Shown here piece by piece: positions 10,246 to 19,962 of a DNA stretch of 64,000 nucleotides (positions are counted from its first letter, which is position 1; every line of letters begins with the position of its first letter). The stretch lies in assembly GCA_030427425.1 (NCBI GenBank), contig JAUICQ010000009.1, positions 1 to 64,000 of the forward strand, written 5' to 3'. Both the position numbers and the translations under genes were made by a program. Source of the stretch: Fimbriimonadia bacterium. Its GTDB lineage: Bacteria > Armatimonadota > Fimbriimonadia > Fimbriimonadales > Fimbriimonadaceae. The notes under the pieces are model-generated. The model had not been told where the DNA came from, made no database searches, and saw nothing but the letters and a program-made list of their open reading frames with translations.

Positions 10246-13200
10246 TTACGAACAGCCGCTAGTAGATCCACAAGTATCACACTTCAAGCAGACCCCGTTA
10301 CGCACCATGGTAAATGCTCCACATTCACCACAACTTTCTCCTTCGTAACCTCTTAACCTTGCCGTCTTAATAGCACTTGCAAGTTTATTTTTACTAGATT
10401 TTGCAACTGTTTTCTTAGTAGTCTTTTTCTCTTCTAATGTAGCATTATTAGCTGCCACTTTCTCTGGAGACTCCTCTTCCACCTCAGTAGCTACTTGCTT
10501 AGATGCCGATGGATATACCACACCTCCATCTTCTCCATTACTTGCTACAAGATACCCATTAGCAGTGTGCTCCTCACTAGTCACCCCAGGAACGTTACCG
10601 TTGATAATCCCACCATCTTCTTCTGCAAAGAATTCAGGAGTATCTTTCGATTCCTGTGTTGGATTACCTATCGAATCACCTCTTAAATCTTCAGGCTTCA
10701 CCTGGGCAAGATCGGTTCTACCTAAATACGTGAGAGCTAATTCTCTAAAGATGTAGTCTACCATCGAGGTTACCATCTTAATGTACCTATGCCCACCTAC
10801 TGGTCCGTTTGGCTCAAAGCGTGTGAAGACAAATTTTTCTACATACTGCTCTAACGGAACTCCGTGCTGCAGACCAATCGAAATGGCGATAGCAAAACAG
10901 TTCATCAACGATCGGAATGCAGCGCCTTCACGGTGCATATCGATAAAGATCTCTCCAAGGCTACCATCATCATACTCTCCGGTTCGGAGGAATATGTTAT
11001 GACCGCCCACTCTGGCTTTCTGAGTATATCCTCTTCTTCTAGCAGGCATCGATCGCTTCTTAGCAATATATCTATACACCAATCGTTGCGCCGTAGCAAG
11101 AATTTTATCTGTACCATTCTCTGCATCCAGGATATCATCCTCTAAAGATGCTTCCAGAATAGCCGCAGCAGAATCGTCGACAGAAGCACTTAATGGCTGG
11201 CTCAGTTTGCAACCATCTCTATAAAGCGCATTCGCTTTTATACCCATCTTCCAACTTAAAATATAACACTCTGATATATCATCTAACGTTGCAGTTGAAG
11301 GAAGATTTATGGTTTTACTAATAGCACCACTCAAGAATGGCTGGGCAGCTGCCATCTGCTTAATATGCCCTTCTGCTTTAATAAACCGCTTACCATATCT
11401 ACCACACTTATTAGCACAATCGAAAACAGGATAATGCTCCTCTTTAAGATGCGGAGCTCCCTCAATGGTCATGGTTCCACAAACATAGTCGTTTGCTTCC
11501 TGAATATCCTGCTTAGAAAACCCTAAGGTCTCTAACATATTAAAGTTCCAATCGTTCAAAGAATCTTCAGGTATACCCAACTTATGAATACAGAAATCAT
11601 CTCCCAATACCCATCTGTTAAAAGCAAACTGAATTTCAAATGCATTACCTAGCGCCGATTCCACTTTATCAATGGCTACATCATTGAACCCCTTACTCTT
11701 CAAGGTTTCATGATTAATCTTCGGTGCACCCATTAAGGTCTTCTTACCAATACAGTAATCTATTATGTCCTTAATCTCACTCTCATTATAACCAAGCTTC
11801 TTCAGAGCAACAGGTATCGATTGGTTAATAATCTTGAAGTACCCACCACCAGCTAACTTCTTAAACTTAACCAGCGCAAAATCTGGCTCAACACCGGTAG
11901 TATCACAATCCATTACTAACCCGATAGTGCCCGTAGGAGCCAGTACTGTTACCTGTGCATTCCTATAACCATGCTTCTCTCCTAACTGTAAAGCCTTATC
12001 CCAAGCAGTTTTTGCAGCATCCAATAATGGTTTTGAACATTTTTTCGCATCTATCCCTACCGGATAAACACTAAGATCCTCATATTCAGACTTATGTACA
12101 TTATAAGCAGCCCTGCGATGATTTCGAATAACACGCAACATATGCTTCTTATTCTCTTCATACTTTACAAACGGACCCTGCTCTTTTGCAATTTCAGCAC
12201 TAGTAGCATACGCAACACCACCTAAGATACTAGTTAAAGCCCCAGTAAATGCATAACCCTCTTCACTATCATAAGGAACCGCCATCTGCATCAACAGAGC
12301 CCCTAAGTTAGCATAACCAAGACCTAATGTACGGTAATCGTAACTCCTCTGTGCAATGGATTCACTCGGGAACTGTGCCATCAACACACTAATTTCCAAT
12401 ACAGTTGTCCAAAGTCTTATTGCATGCTCATAAGCCTTAACATCAAATTCTCCAGTCTCTGTATTATAAAACTTAATTAAGTTAATAGAGGCCAAATTAC
12501 ATGCAGTATCATCTAAGAACATATACTCTGAACAGTTGTGAACAATAATCCCGTTTGCTACAAAATGATGACTCACTGGCTCTGTTAAATCGAACACGTC
12601 CTCTGTACCAATATGCGCTAGAGTTGCAAACTTATCAGTTAATAAATCGGCAAATTGCTCCTGATTTTTCGCTTTACCTTGCAATACAACAGAGATATTC
12701 CCCTCTTCATTCCGCTTTACTATTTCAGAATAAAATTGCCACTCTGAAGACTGAGATATACTTAACGAATAAGTGGCTCGCTGACAATCGTTTGCCTTAA
12801 ACGGACCCACGTTCATCTTGTATATAGTTAACGGATTCTCAACAATCTTACTCTTAATTCCGTAACCTAATAGTAGCAATTGAATCTGCTGAACTATTTT
12901 TAGATTATTAAAAGCAATCGATGTTGTAATGGGCGATTCACCCCAATCAAATTCGGCACCTGCTGCAAGGAATAAACTGCGCAACATAACCGCAACCGCT
13001 TCCTTGTCTAATAAGAAGACATCATCTGTAAACATCACAGAATCATCTTCAGCATCGTACTTTACTAATAAGGGAAGAGTTCTCTCTATAACAGAGTTAA
13101 TATCATCAGTCTCGCTAAAATTAGCCGTAAGATCTTCCCATTTATCTAAAGTAGCTGTACAATAATTGGATCCAGATGATTGATGTGACGAAGATGAAGA

Positions 13201-14961
13201 TTCAACTAACATATCATGATACACCCTAGATTTCGAATCCATCTCATATCTCTGCATCACCCAGCGTATTCTAGCAGCATCCCCTGTAACACCTTCAGCC
13301 CCTACAATAGCACCTAACTGAGACGCTAAACCATCTACTAATATCCTATCACCAAAAGTAGGTCGCTCTAAACAGATAGTATCCTCTACGGTTAAATCCT
13401 CTGCTGGAACATCCCCCCTGTTTAGAGTTAATATCTTATGATCTCCGGTAACTTTAAGGTTATACCCACACTCAGTCTTTAACTGATAAACATCTTTATG
13501 GCCAGTCTTAAAAATGTGCTCAACAGGAACAATATCACCCTCACCGTTGATAATGTTGGCACTCTTACCCACAAGCTCTGAAATACGGATATTGCCATCA
13601 ATGGTAGCCACATAAGTATCACCCGTTACACAAGGATTACTTGCATTAATTCTTCCACCAACTGGACAAGTATGCCACTCATTAATCGTAGTATCGTACT
13701 GCACACCAGGATCGGCACATGCCCAAGCAGAATAACAGATGTCACTCCATAAACGCTCAGCATCCACAGTCTCTAACACACTACCATCTACTCGTGAAGT
13801 TAATTCCCATGGAAGCTTCTTCTCTAAAGCATTAAAAAATTTATTTGGAACACGTACGGAATTATTGGAGTTCTGACCCGATACCGTACCGTATGCCTCA
13901 CTCTCATAACCAGTATCGAATTCCTCAAAATCTATACTAGTTTTTCCATTCTCCGCCATCTGAATAACACGCTGAATGTAATTGGCTGAGATCATGTCTC
14001 TCTTCGCTTCACCAATAGCCTGCTTTAATATCCTGTTCTTGCGCGGATTAAACTTCTCTAATTTATTCTCCCATGCATGACATGCCTGCATGATATTATT
14101 CAAATGCTTTTTATTTAATTTAGAACCTGTAACTAAACTGGCAACCTTCTCTTCTTCTTTAACTTTCCAAGATACAAAATCTCTAATTTCTGGATGATCT
14201 AAATCTAGACAGACCATCTTAGCAGCTCTACGCGTAGTACCACCCGACTTTATCGCACCCGCATTTCTATCGCCTACTTTGAGGAAACTCATCAACCCAC
14301 TCGACTTTCCTCCGCCACTAAGCTTCTCACATGCACCACGGATTTTACTGAAATTAGTACCTACACCAGAACCATACTTAAATATTCTCGATTCTCTGGT
14401 CCAAAGATCTAAAATCCCACCCTTGTTAACTAAATCATCATCTACACTAAGAATGAAACATGCGTGTGGCTGAGGCCTCTCGTAAGCATTTGTACTTCTT
14501 TCTAACTTAGATGTATCAGGATTCACAAAATAATGACCCTGCGCATTACCTGTTATCCCATAAGCATAATGCAACCCAGTATTAAACCACTGTGGACTAT
14601 TAGGAGCAGCATACTGATTAGCAAGCATATAACATAACTCATCATAAAACGCATCAGCATCCTCTTTGGCATCAAAATAACCATGCTTTTCACCCCAATG
14701 GCGCCAGCAACCAGCTAAACGATGAAATACCTGACGAGAATCTGTCTCCATACCACTAGGAGTATCTACACCAGCTTTTCTGCAATATTTCTGGGCTATA
14801 ATGTCAGTGGCTACTTGAGACCAAGTTTTAGGGACCTTAATATCGTCTACTTTAAATACTAACGATCCATCAGGGTTACGTATCTCACTAGTTCTAGATT
14901 CAAACTCTATATTTGAATAAGGACCAGATCCGGGTTTTGTAAATAATCGGGTTACTTTCAT
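10246..14961 (-). CDS. nrdJ: Class II (B12-dependent) ribonucleotide reductase with an in-frame intein
   Basis: The enzyme makes deoxyribonucleotides from ribonucleotides with adenosylcobalamin, and needs no oxygen or separate radical subunit. The open frame is 1571 residues; removing a 366-residue intein (residues 444-809) leaves about 1205. Visible exteins include [39 protein letters not shown], the split catalytic motif NP-CSEY (N442, C810, E812 after splicing), [21 protein letters not shown], and the C-terminal Cys cluster CGECGAF...CLKCDTCGS that relays reducing equivalents. C810 aligns with the thiyl-radical cysteine of the family. The gene ends in a strong terminator, and nrdR, encoding the expected repressor, lies just upstream in the same direction. 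Confidence 0.96.
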   Translation of the reverse strand: MKVTRLFTKPGSGPYSNIEFESRTSEIRNPDGSLVFKVDDIKVPKTWSQVATDIIAQKYCRKAGVDTPSGMETDSRQVFHRLAGCWRHWGEKHGYFDAKEDADAFYDELCYMLANQYAAPNSPQWFNTGLHYAYGITGNAQGHYFVNPDTSKLERSTNAYERPQPHACFILSVDDDLVNKGGILDLWTRESRIFKYGSGVGTNFSKIRGACEKLSGGGKSSGLMSFLKVGDRNAGAIKSGGTTRRAAKMVCLDLDHPEIRDFVSWKVKEEEKVASLVTGSKLNKKHLNNIMQACHAWENKLEKFNPRKNRILKQAIGEAKRDMISANYIQRVIQMAENGKTSIDFEEFDTGYESEAYGTVSGQNSNNSVRVPNKFFNALEKKLPWELTSRVDGSVLETVDAERLWSDICYSAWACADPGVQYDTTINEWHTCPVGGRINASNPCVTGDTYVATIDGNIRISELVGKSANIINGEGDIVPVEHIFKTGHKDVYQLKTECGYNLKVTGDHKILTLNRGDVPAEDLTVEDTICLERPTFGDRILVDGLASQLGAIVGAEGVTGDAARIRWVMQRYEMDSKSRVYHDMLVESSSSSHQSSGSNYCTATLDKWEDLTANFSETDDINSVIERTLPLLVKYDAEDDSVMFTDDVFLLDKEAVAVMLRSLFLAAGAEFDWGESPITTSIAFNNLKIVQQIQLLLLGYGIKSKIVENPLTIYKMNVGPFKANDCQRATYSLSISQSSEWQFYSEIVKRNEEGNISVVLQGKAKNQEQFADLLTDKFATLAHIGTEDVFDLTEPVSHHFVANGIIVHNCSEYMFLDDTACNLASINLIKFYNTETGEFDVKAYEHAIRLWTTVLEISVLMAQFPSESIAQRSYDYRTLGLGYANLGALLMQMAVPYDSEEGYAFTGALTSILGGVAYATSAEIAKEQGPFVKYEENKKHMLRVIRNHRRAAYNVHKSEYEDLSVYPVGIDAKKCSKPLLDAAKTAWDKALQLGEKHGYRNAQVTVLAPTGTIGLVMDCDTTGVEPDFALVKFKKLAGGGYFKIINQSIPVALKKLGYNESEIKDIIDYCIGKKTLMGAPKINHETLKSKGFNDVAIDKVESALGNAFEIQFAFNRWVLGDDFCIHKLGIPEDSLNDWNFNMLETLGFSKQDIQEANDYVCGTMTIEGAPHLKEEHYPVFDCANKCGRYGKRFIKAEGHIKQMAAAQPFLSGAISKTINLPSTATLDDISECYILSWKMGIKANALYRDGCKLSQPLSASVDDSAAAILEASLEDDILDAENGTDKILATAQRLVYRYIAKKRSMPARRRGYTQKARVGGHNIFLRTGEYDDGSLGEIFIDMHREGAAFRSLMNCFAIAISIGLQHGVPLEQYVEKFVFTRFEPNGPVGGHRYIKMVTSMVDYIFRELALTYLGRTDLAQVKPEDLRGDSIGNPTQESKDTPEFFAEEDGGIINGNVPGVTSEEHTANGYLVASNGEDGGVVYPSASKQVATEVEEESPEKVAANNATLEEKKTTKKTVAKSSKNKLASAIKTARLRGYEGESCGECGAFTMVRNGVCLKCDTCGSTSGCS
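12535..13632 (-). other. Intein within NrdJ (366 residues)
   Basis: The segment starts with Cys ([10 protein letters not shown], block A), has block [13 protein letters not shown] with the TxxH motif, and ends ANGIIVHN before an extein Cys (block G; penultimate His, terminal Asn). These are all the residues needed for class 1 protein splicing. About 240 residues lie between the splicing blocks. They hold weak relics of the two LAGLIDADG helices (LGAIVGAEG near 549 and [12 protein letters not shown] near 660), with the second catalytic acid apparently lost, so the homing endonuclease is probably dead. Boundaries are exact: Cys codon at 13630-13632 and Asn codon at 12535-12537. Confidence 0.93.
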
Positions 14962-15100
14962 GTTACATCTACTCTCGGTTATATATACATTCTACTAAAT
15001 ATAACGCCCTTTCTACTCATTTTAAACAAGAAAAAAAATGATAAAAACAAGCTACTGCTCAATTTTTAACTTCAATCTTATATAAATAACTATATTTTTA

Positions 15101-15586
15101 CTAGTTTAATGTAAATTTTCTTTTCTTTTTATATGTAATACCTTTTATACTCTGAACTATATTAATGAATTCCTGGACGCTCTTAAAGTCTTGATATACG
15201 CTTGCAAACCGTATATAGGCTATTTCATCAATGTTTTTCAAGTATTTAAGGATAGCTGTTCCTATTTCAGAAGATGGTATCTCTATTTGTGCCCTACCAT
15301 AAAATTCTCCTTTGATAACGTCTGCTACAGATTTCAAACATTCAATACTCACTGGACGACGCCTGCAAGCCACTAACATCCCTCGAAGTATTTTCTCAGT
15401 ACTAAAAACCTCTCGCGTACCATCCCTTTTGAGTACATAAATTATTGAATCCTCAACAGTCTCATAGGTGTTGAACCTACTGGCACACTCTAAACACTCC
15501 CGTCTCCGCTTAACAGTATATACGTCTCTCGAAGAACGAGAATCTAGTACTCTCGCATTTAAAGAACCACAAAAAGGACACTTCAT
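15101..15586 (-). CDS. nrdR: Transcriptional repressor NrdR
   Basis: NrdR represses ribonucleotide reductase genes when dATP/ATP levels signal sufficiency. The 161-residue protein has the N-terminal zinc ribbon (C3, C6, C31, C34 in MKCPFCG and ECLECASRF) and then an ATP-cone domain from about residue 46 (VLKRDGTREVFSTEKILRGM to VQEFI). Length is normal. It lies directly upstream of nrdJ, its likely target, with a 139-bp gap; I could not identify a convincing pair of NrdR boxes in that gap. A divergent gene and a DnaA-box cluster lie on its other side. Confidence 0.97.
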   Translation of the reverse strand: MKCPFCGSLNARVLDSRSSRDVYTVKRRRECLECASRFNTYETVEDSIIYVLKRDGTREVFSTEKILRGMLVACRRRPVSIECLKSVADVIKGEFYGRAQIEIPSSEIGTAILKYLKNIDEIAYIRFASVYQDFKSVQEFINIVQSIKGITYKKKRKFTLN

Positions 15587-15707
15587 TCATCACCTCAGAA
15601 TATCTCTTCCGGAACTCTCCAATACAAGTATAACACCTTCTGATAAATAATGCATTCTACTAATAGAAACCAGATTGTTACAGTATTAACACTCAATAAA
15701 ACACACC

Positions 15708-15752
15708 TTTTCCACAGGACTTTTGTCAGTTATCCCCAATTAATGTGGATAA
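15708..15752. promoter_or_regulatory. Cluster of three DnaA-box-like sequences
   Basis: Within 45 bases are TTTTCCACA (15708-15716), TTATCCCCA (15730-15738, one mismatch) and TGTGGATAA (15744-15752, a perfect TTATCCACA on the minus strand). The flank to 15830 is very AT-rich. The cluster sits between nrdR and a divergent small gene. It could be a DnaA-controlled promoter or part of a replication origin; the sequence alone does not decide. Confidence 0.5.
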
Positions 15753-15828
15753 ACTAAACAATTTTTGCCCTAATAAACACAACAAATGATTTTAAAATTG
15801 TATATTTCTACGGTAAATTATCATTGTA

Positions 15829-16221
15829 ATGACATTCAGATATAAAGACGTAACCATTAAAGCCATAACCGTATTTATTATATTAACCATCTCTTCTTTT
15901 GCAATCTATGCTAACAATGATATTATTCGTAAGCAGCGGAAGACATTGCACACACACCATCAAACCTACCTAAAGATACTGAAAAAGTTTAATACCACCT
16001 CTCCTAACAAAAAAGAGGCTCTTGATGCCAGTGGGAAAGTATTGCAATATGCCTATTTTGTGCTCCATTCCAATATTTTTAAACCCAGCGTTAAATATCC
16101 AAAAGCATTACGCTTATACAAATTCGCTCTAAAATATAATAAAAACAGCACTGACGCAATGGAGAACATCAAGCTGATTGAAGGGATCTACAAGAGCATG
16201 AATAAAAAAATTCCTGAATGA
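15829..16221 (+). CDS. Small exported protein, unknown
   Basis: A 130-residue protein with a basic start and hydrophobic segment (IKAITVFIILTISSFAIYA) that reads as a signal peptide or single membrane anchor, followed by about 100 mostly helical, Lys-rich residues. The C-terminal part (KALRLYKFALKYNKNSTDAMENIKLIEGIYKSM, described here only in outline) resembles a single TPR-like helical hairpin. No clear Shine-Dalgarno sequence precedes the ATG. It is divergent from nrdR and stands upstream of tRNA-Pro in the same direction. Function unknown. Confidence 0.65.
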   Translation: MTFRYKDVTIKAITVFIILTISSFAIYANNDIIRKQRKTLHTHHQTYLKILKKFNTTSPNKKEALDASGKVLQYAYFVLHSNIFKPSVKYPKALRLYKFALKYNKNSTDAMENIKLIEGIYKSMNKKIPE

Positions 16222-16284
16222 TAGAAAACTTGCAAAATTTACACAAACGGAGTGTATTGTTGTGAGGTAGAATAAATATATTGA

Positions 16285-16361
16285 CGGGGCATGGCGCAGT
16301 TTGGTAGCGCACCTGCTTTGGGAGCAGGGGGTCGCAGGTTCAAATCCTGCTGCCCCGACCA
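16285..16361 (+). tRNA. tRNA-Pro (anticodon TGG)
   Basis: A full cloverleaf of 77 nt with encoded CCA. The acceptor stem CGGGGCA/TGCCCCG has 7 bp, the anticodon stem CCTGC/GCAGG encloses loop TTTGGGA with anticodon TGG at 16319-16321, and the T arm GCAGG-TTCAAAT-CCTGC is perfect. glyQ starts only 20 bases downstream, so the two may share a transcript. Confidence 0.97.
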
Positions 16362-16381
16362 TTTAAATTCTTCCTACAAAC

Positions 16382-17323
16382 ATGCTTACTGTACAAGATT
16401 TCATAGAAAAACTCAATTCGTTCTGGAGCAGTAAAGGTTGCTCTATACTACAATCTTTCGACGTGCAAGTAGGGGCTGGAACATCACATCCAGCAACAGC
16501 TATAAGATGCCTTGGACCCGATCCCTGGAATGTAGCCTACGTACAAGCAAGCACCAGACCCACCGATGGAAGATATACAAAAAATCCTATCCGTAACCAA
16601 CGGTACTATCAGTATCAGGTACTTTTAAAACCTAGCCCTGAAAACATTGTAGACCTCTATCTGGAATCATTAGAGTATCTCGGATTTGACACAAAGAAAA
16701 ACGACATCAAGTTTATTGAAGACGACTGGGAAAACCCTACCCTCGGTGCCAGTGGAGTGGGCTGGGAAGTATCTTTAAATGCTACCGAGATTAGTCAGTT
16801 TACATTTTTCCAACAGATGGGTGGATTTGAATGTGAAAGTGTCTGCGCAGAACTTACATACGGTCCCGAAAGATTAGTACTGATGCTAAATGATGAAAAG
16901 TCTTTCTGGGAAGATCTTAAATGGAGCAACAATCTATCATACTCTGAAGCTGAACGTTTTAGCGAAGAAGAAGGCTGTATCTATAATTTTGAGATAGCAG
17001 ACGTAGACATGCTAAAAAAGATGTTTGACATGTATGAAGCAGAGAGCAGACGCACTTCCGATACTGAAATTTTTTGGGATAAAAATCATCAGTTCTGGAC
17101 AAGCATACAGAATGAAAATTGTGAAAATCCACTTGGAAGAAGACTTGTTTTCCCTGCATACGAACTAGCCCTAAAATGCGGTCATGTATTCAATCTTCTA
17201 GATGCTCGCGGTGCTATCAGCGTCAACGAACGCGCACAATACATTCAAAGAGTAAGAGCACTGGTGAGAAACTGTTGTAAAAATTATTTAGCTCAGTACA
17301 AAGAACCAGCTAAGACAAAATAA
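16382..17323 (+). CDS. glyQ: Glycine--tRNA ligase alpha subunit
   Basis: The alpha subunit of the bacterial heterotetrameric glycyl-tRNA synthetase forms the catalytic site that activates glycine. At 313 residues it is slightly longer than the usual 280-300. Diagnostic segments include VQDFIEKLNSFWSSKGCSIL, VGAGTSHPATAIRCLGPDPW, ASTRPTDGRYTKNPIRNQRYYQYQV, and ELTYGPERLVLML. The beta subunit gene glyS normally follows, but here the next gene is convergent, so glyS must be elsewhere in the genome. The start lies 20 bases after tRNA-Pro with no strong Shine-Dalgarno sequence. Confidence 0.97.
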   Translation: MLTVQDFIEKLNSFWSSKGCSILQSFDVQVGAGTSHPATAIRCLGPDPWNVAYVQASTRPTDGRYTKNPIRNQRYYQYQVLLKPSPENIVDLYLESLEYLGFDTKKNDIKFIEDDWENPTLGASGVGWEVSLNATEISQFTFFQQMGGFECESVCAELTYGPERLVLMLNDEKSFWEDLKWSNNLSYSEAERFSEEEGCIYNFEIADVDMLKKMFDMYEAESRRTSDTEIFWDKNHQFWTSIQNENCENPLGRRLVFPAYELALKCGHVFNLLDARGAISVNERAQYIQRVRALVRNCCKNYLAQYKEPAKTK

Positions 17324-17330
17324 GACACTC

Positions 17331-17681
17331 TTACTTTGCAGAAGCCAGTTCAGTTCTTGCTTTTTCTAGCAACTCTTTCAACTTATGGGTTATCATGCCA
17401 TTTGTTACTACCATTTTACAGCCATATTCATTCCCCATCGATAGCTTCTCTTTCTCTTTATGGCCAGCATGGGCAAGAGTATATACACCTAAACCATGTA
17501 GCCTCTCTGCTACTTTATCTACAGGAAACTCCTCACTAGATAAATTTAGAATAGCAATATCTGCTGCGGGAAGTTCTTCGGGATTTTTTGTTAGCAAAAC
17601 AGCCTCATAACCCAATCCGCCGACCGTGTTGTTCAACCTACTCCCCCATAACAGGTTTTCATCTAATATTAATACCTTCAC
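17331..17681 (-). CDS. Stand-alone pseudo-receiver (CheY-like) protein
   Basis: A 116-residue protein with the pattern of a response-regulator receiver domain: strand 1 VLILDEN with the acidic pair D7-E8, helix 1 WGSRLNNTVGGLGYEAVLL, strand 3 ADIAILNLSS, and strand 4 VYTLAHAGH. The residue at the phospho-acceptor position is Asn (N46 in ILNL) rather than Asp, and no clear KP motif follows, so phosphorylation as in CheY is unlikely. It has no output domain. It is convergent with glyQ (7 bp between stops). It may be a divergent regulator or scaffold. Confidence 0.6.
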   Translation of the reverse strand: MKVLILDENLLWGSRLNNTVGGLGYEAVLLTKNPEELPAADIAILNLSSEEFPVDKVAERLHGLGVYTLAHAGHKEKEKLSMGNEYGCKMVVTNGMITHKLKELLEKARTELASAK

Positions 17682-17790
17682 ATTATATAGTGTACTCCTT
17701 TCACACTAGCACAAATCCATAAAGCAGTAAGATTGCATATGCATTTATGGATTAAAAATGGCAAGAATTATATTAAAAAGGAGATATTTT

Positions 17791-18294
17791 ATGCAGCAGA
17801 ATCAGCAACATGTAGAAGCCTGGTTGAGTCAGGTACAGAATAAAATTACGAATATAGTATTAGAACACCCAGAAACAAGATCCGATTTTCTTAAAAATTG
17901 CAGAGGATCCATTAAAAAATACATCGGTGTGGAGCTCCCTGCCGAATGGAATATCCAGGTAATAGATGCAGCTGATGCTAACGAAGTTGTTTTTGTTCTT
18001 CCTCACCATAATGTAGAACAACAACATGCATGTTCAGGCCATGATAGTTCATGTTGCTCTGGAAATGTAAATGATGCCGACCTTAGAAATGTTGCCGGTG
18101 GATCTTCTAACGGAGCTAACAATGCTAACATTCAGATTAAAATGGGTCCGGCTGGTATTGCAGGAAACACCTGGGAAAGTGAGAAGAGAGGTTGCTTTGT
18201 CCCCAAGCTTCAGAGTAACTTGCAGCACCCTATTACATACCCTATTACACCATCCGCTACTATTGGCGGAAATCCGTTCAAAGGGCCTAAGTAA
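17791..18294 (+). CDS. NHLP-leader-type RiPP precursor candidate
   Basis: The 167-residue product starts at ATG 17791, chosen because AAGGAG at 17778-17783 stands 7 bases before it; an upstream in-frame ATG at 17758 has no such site. Residues 17-71 match the nitrile-hydratase-like leader peptide pattern: a helix, a PETRSDFLKN segment, GVELPAEWNIQVID, and a closing EVVFVLP strand. This fold serves as the recognition leader of many ribosomally made, modified peptides. The following region has Cys 81, 88, 89 and 134, a Gly/Ser/Asn-rich stretch (SGNVNDADLRNVAGGSSNGA) and a Pro-rich end. No YcaO, radical SAM or lanthionine synthase gene is in the window; a MATE exporter follows convergently. The family call is by eye. 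Confidence 0.65.
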   Translation: MQQNQQHVEAWLSQVQNKITNIVLEHPETRSDFLKNCRGSIKKYIGVELPAEWNIQVIDAADANEVVFVLPHHNVEQQHACSGHDSSCCSGNVNDADLRNVAGGSSNGANNANIQIKMGPAGIAGNTWESEKRGCFVPKLQSNLQHPITYPITPSATIGGNPFKGPK

Positions 18295-18305
18295 GTTCCA
18301 TTAAA

Positions 18306-18351
18306 TAAGTTAGATTAATCAATATCGGTCATGGTGTATTAGTCTAACTTA
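18306..18351. terminator. Convergent-gene hairpin (bidirectional terminator candidate)
   Basis: Arms TAAGTTAGATTAAT (18306-18319) and ATTAGTCTAACTTA (18338-18351) pair over 14 bases with one mismatch, across an 18-base loop. The hairpin lies between the NHLP-leader gene (+) and the MATE gene (-), and overlaps the last codon of the latter. Confidence 0.6.
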
Positions 18352-19728
18352 TAATTCCTTATTCCACCAAGGAATATAATGATAGCATAACATTCCAAAA
18401 ACCCCAAACATTCCCTGGGTAACACTCATAATTAGCCAGGCATATGTAGCATCCCAGCCTAAGTGCACCATTACATACCAGGCTATAGGGATTCTAATAC
18501 CCCACATATCGATGACAGTTATTATAAGTGGGATTTTGGTGTCGCCAGCTCCCTGTATTCCACCTAACAGAACAACACCGTAGGCATAAAGTGGAATGGT
18601 TGGACAGATATACATTAAGTATTGTACGGCTAGGTACATGACATCACCACTCGCACTATCTAATAAGAATGATATCAACAGCGATGGCATTAACAGTATG
18701 GCTATACACATCATTCCTGTAATAAATGAAGCGTAATGCGCACATCTCCAACCCATTTTAACGGCCAAATCCTTCTTCTGCGAACCTAAGCTTCTACCAA
18801 CCAATACACTAGCGGCTGTAGCTAAACCCAGAATGGGGATAGAAGTAAATGCCTCAATTGCAATACCTGCTCTAGATGCGGCTAACACCTGAGTGGCATT
18901 CTCGGAGTAGGTAAGAATTTTATTAAACACCATATACATAGAGATGTTTATCATGGAAGCAAGAATAGCTGGAATAGCGATATCCAATACTTTTTTTGCT
19001 CCTGCTACTGTAGGAAGAGATATTCTGTAAATATCCTTAAAAAAATTCTTGGAAGCAATTGGTATATACAGCAAGAGAGTTAGCCAAAAACTCAAACTGC
19101 GGGCTAAACCAGCTCCGCCAATCCCTAATTCCATCGTATTTACAATAAAATCCTGAACTACTACTATAGAGTGTTTTGGCACAAAGAGATATGATAAACC
19201 CAGCTGGAGAAGAATCTGCACAAAGGCTATCATCATCGGCACTCTAGTATTACCTAAAGCTACAAACATTCCATTAAGAGCATGGATGATAAAAAGCGCA
19301 GGCACACCAATGCTACACCTTAATACATAATCTACAAGATACTGCTGCGCGCTTAAGTCGTTTTCAGGGAGTAACGTTCTAGCTATAATCGGACTAATAT
19401 ACAGGAACAATCCGCATAATAATATAGAGACTAAAATAGATGTAGATAAAACCTTATTGGCATTCAATCTGGTCTTAGCCATGTCGCCTTCCCCAACACT
19501 TCTACTAATGAGTGCTGTAGCAGAAGTTGCAAAAGCCCAGCCTACACAAAGAAATAGATATACTATGGTATTAGCGGTATAAAGGGCAGCTAAAGAAGAA
19601 TCGTTTAAATGAGAAATTATTTTTACTTCAAAAAAGTCTGCTATTACAGGAAAGAAGTTTAACAGCAACACTGGCCAAGTTAGCTTCCATATTCCGTAAT
19701 TAGAAGTGTCTATTGAAACTTTACTCAT
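18349..19728 (-). CDS. MATE-family multidrug/metabolite efflux transporter
   Basis: A 459-residue integral membrane protein of the MATE (NorM/DinF) family, which exports cationic drugs or metabolites in exchange for Na+ or H+. Twelve hydrophobic segments are visible in two related halves; diagnostic pieces are WPVLLLNFFPVIADFFEVKI, ATALISRSVGEGD and the second-half counterpart AASVLVGRSLGSQ, and LGGIQGAGDTKIPLIIT. It is convergent with the NHLP-leader gene, so it could export a modified peptide, but MATE proteins usually carry small molecules and the proximity is only suggestive. Confidence 0.9.
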   Translation of the reverse strand: MSKVSIDTSNYGIWKLTWPVLLLNFFPVIADFFEVKIISHLNDSSLAALYTANTIVYLFLCVGWAFATSATALISRSVGEGDMAKTRLNANKVLSTSILVSILLCGLFLYISPIIARTLLPENDLSAQQYLVDYVLRCSIGVPALFIIHALNGMFVALGNTRVPMMIAFVQILLQLGLSYLFVPKHSIVVVQDFIVNTMELGIGGAGLARSLSFWLTLLLYIPIASKNFFKDIYRISLPTVAGAKKVLDIAIPAILASMINISMYMVFNKILTYSENATQVLAASRAGIAIEAFTSIPILGLATAASVLVGRSLGSQKKDLAVKMGWRCAHYASFITGMMCIAILLMPSLLISFLLDSASGDVMYLAVQYLMYICPTIPLYAYGVVLLGGIQGAGDTKIPLIITVIDMWGIRIPIAWYVMVHLGWDATYAWLIMSVTQGMFGVFGMLCYHYIPWWNKEL

Positions 19729-19962
19729 ATCTAAACCAGGATTAAATCATCACCAGAGCCTGCTAGCAGACCTTATGATACCAGATAAATTAATCCCCAT
19801 AAAAGTATCGGTTAAATTAAATATAACCAGTATTTATATTATGAAGAAACTACTATTTAACACACTTCTGTATCAAAAAAAGTTAATTTTCTTTATACGG
19901 ACCAATTCACAACTGCTACTGAATAAAAAATGCAGGTAACCTAAACGTGGAGGTGCAGTAGC

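Noticed and set aside
12535-13632. Separate homing-endonuclease gene or group I intron in nrdJ
   Set aside because: The frame is continuous and starts and ends with intein splicing residues; no intron structure is required.
17791-18294. Nitrile hydratase alpha subunit
   Set aside because: Only the leader-like fold is present; the metal-binding VCTLCSC motif and the enzyme body are missing.
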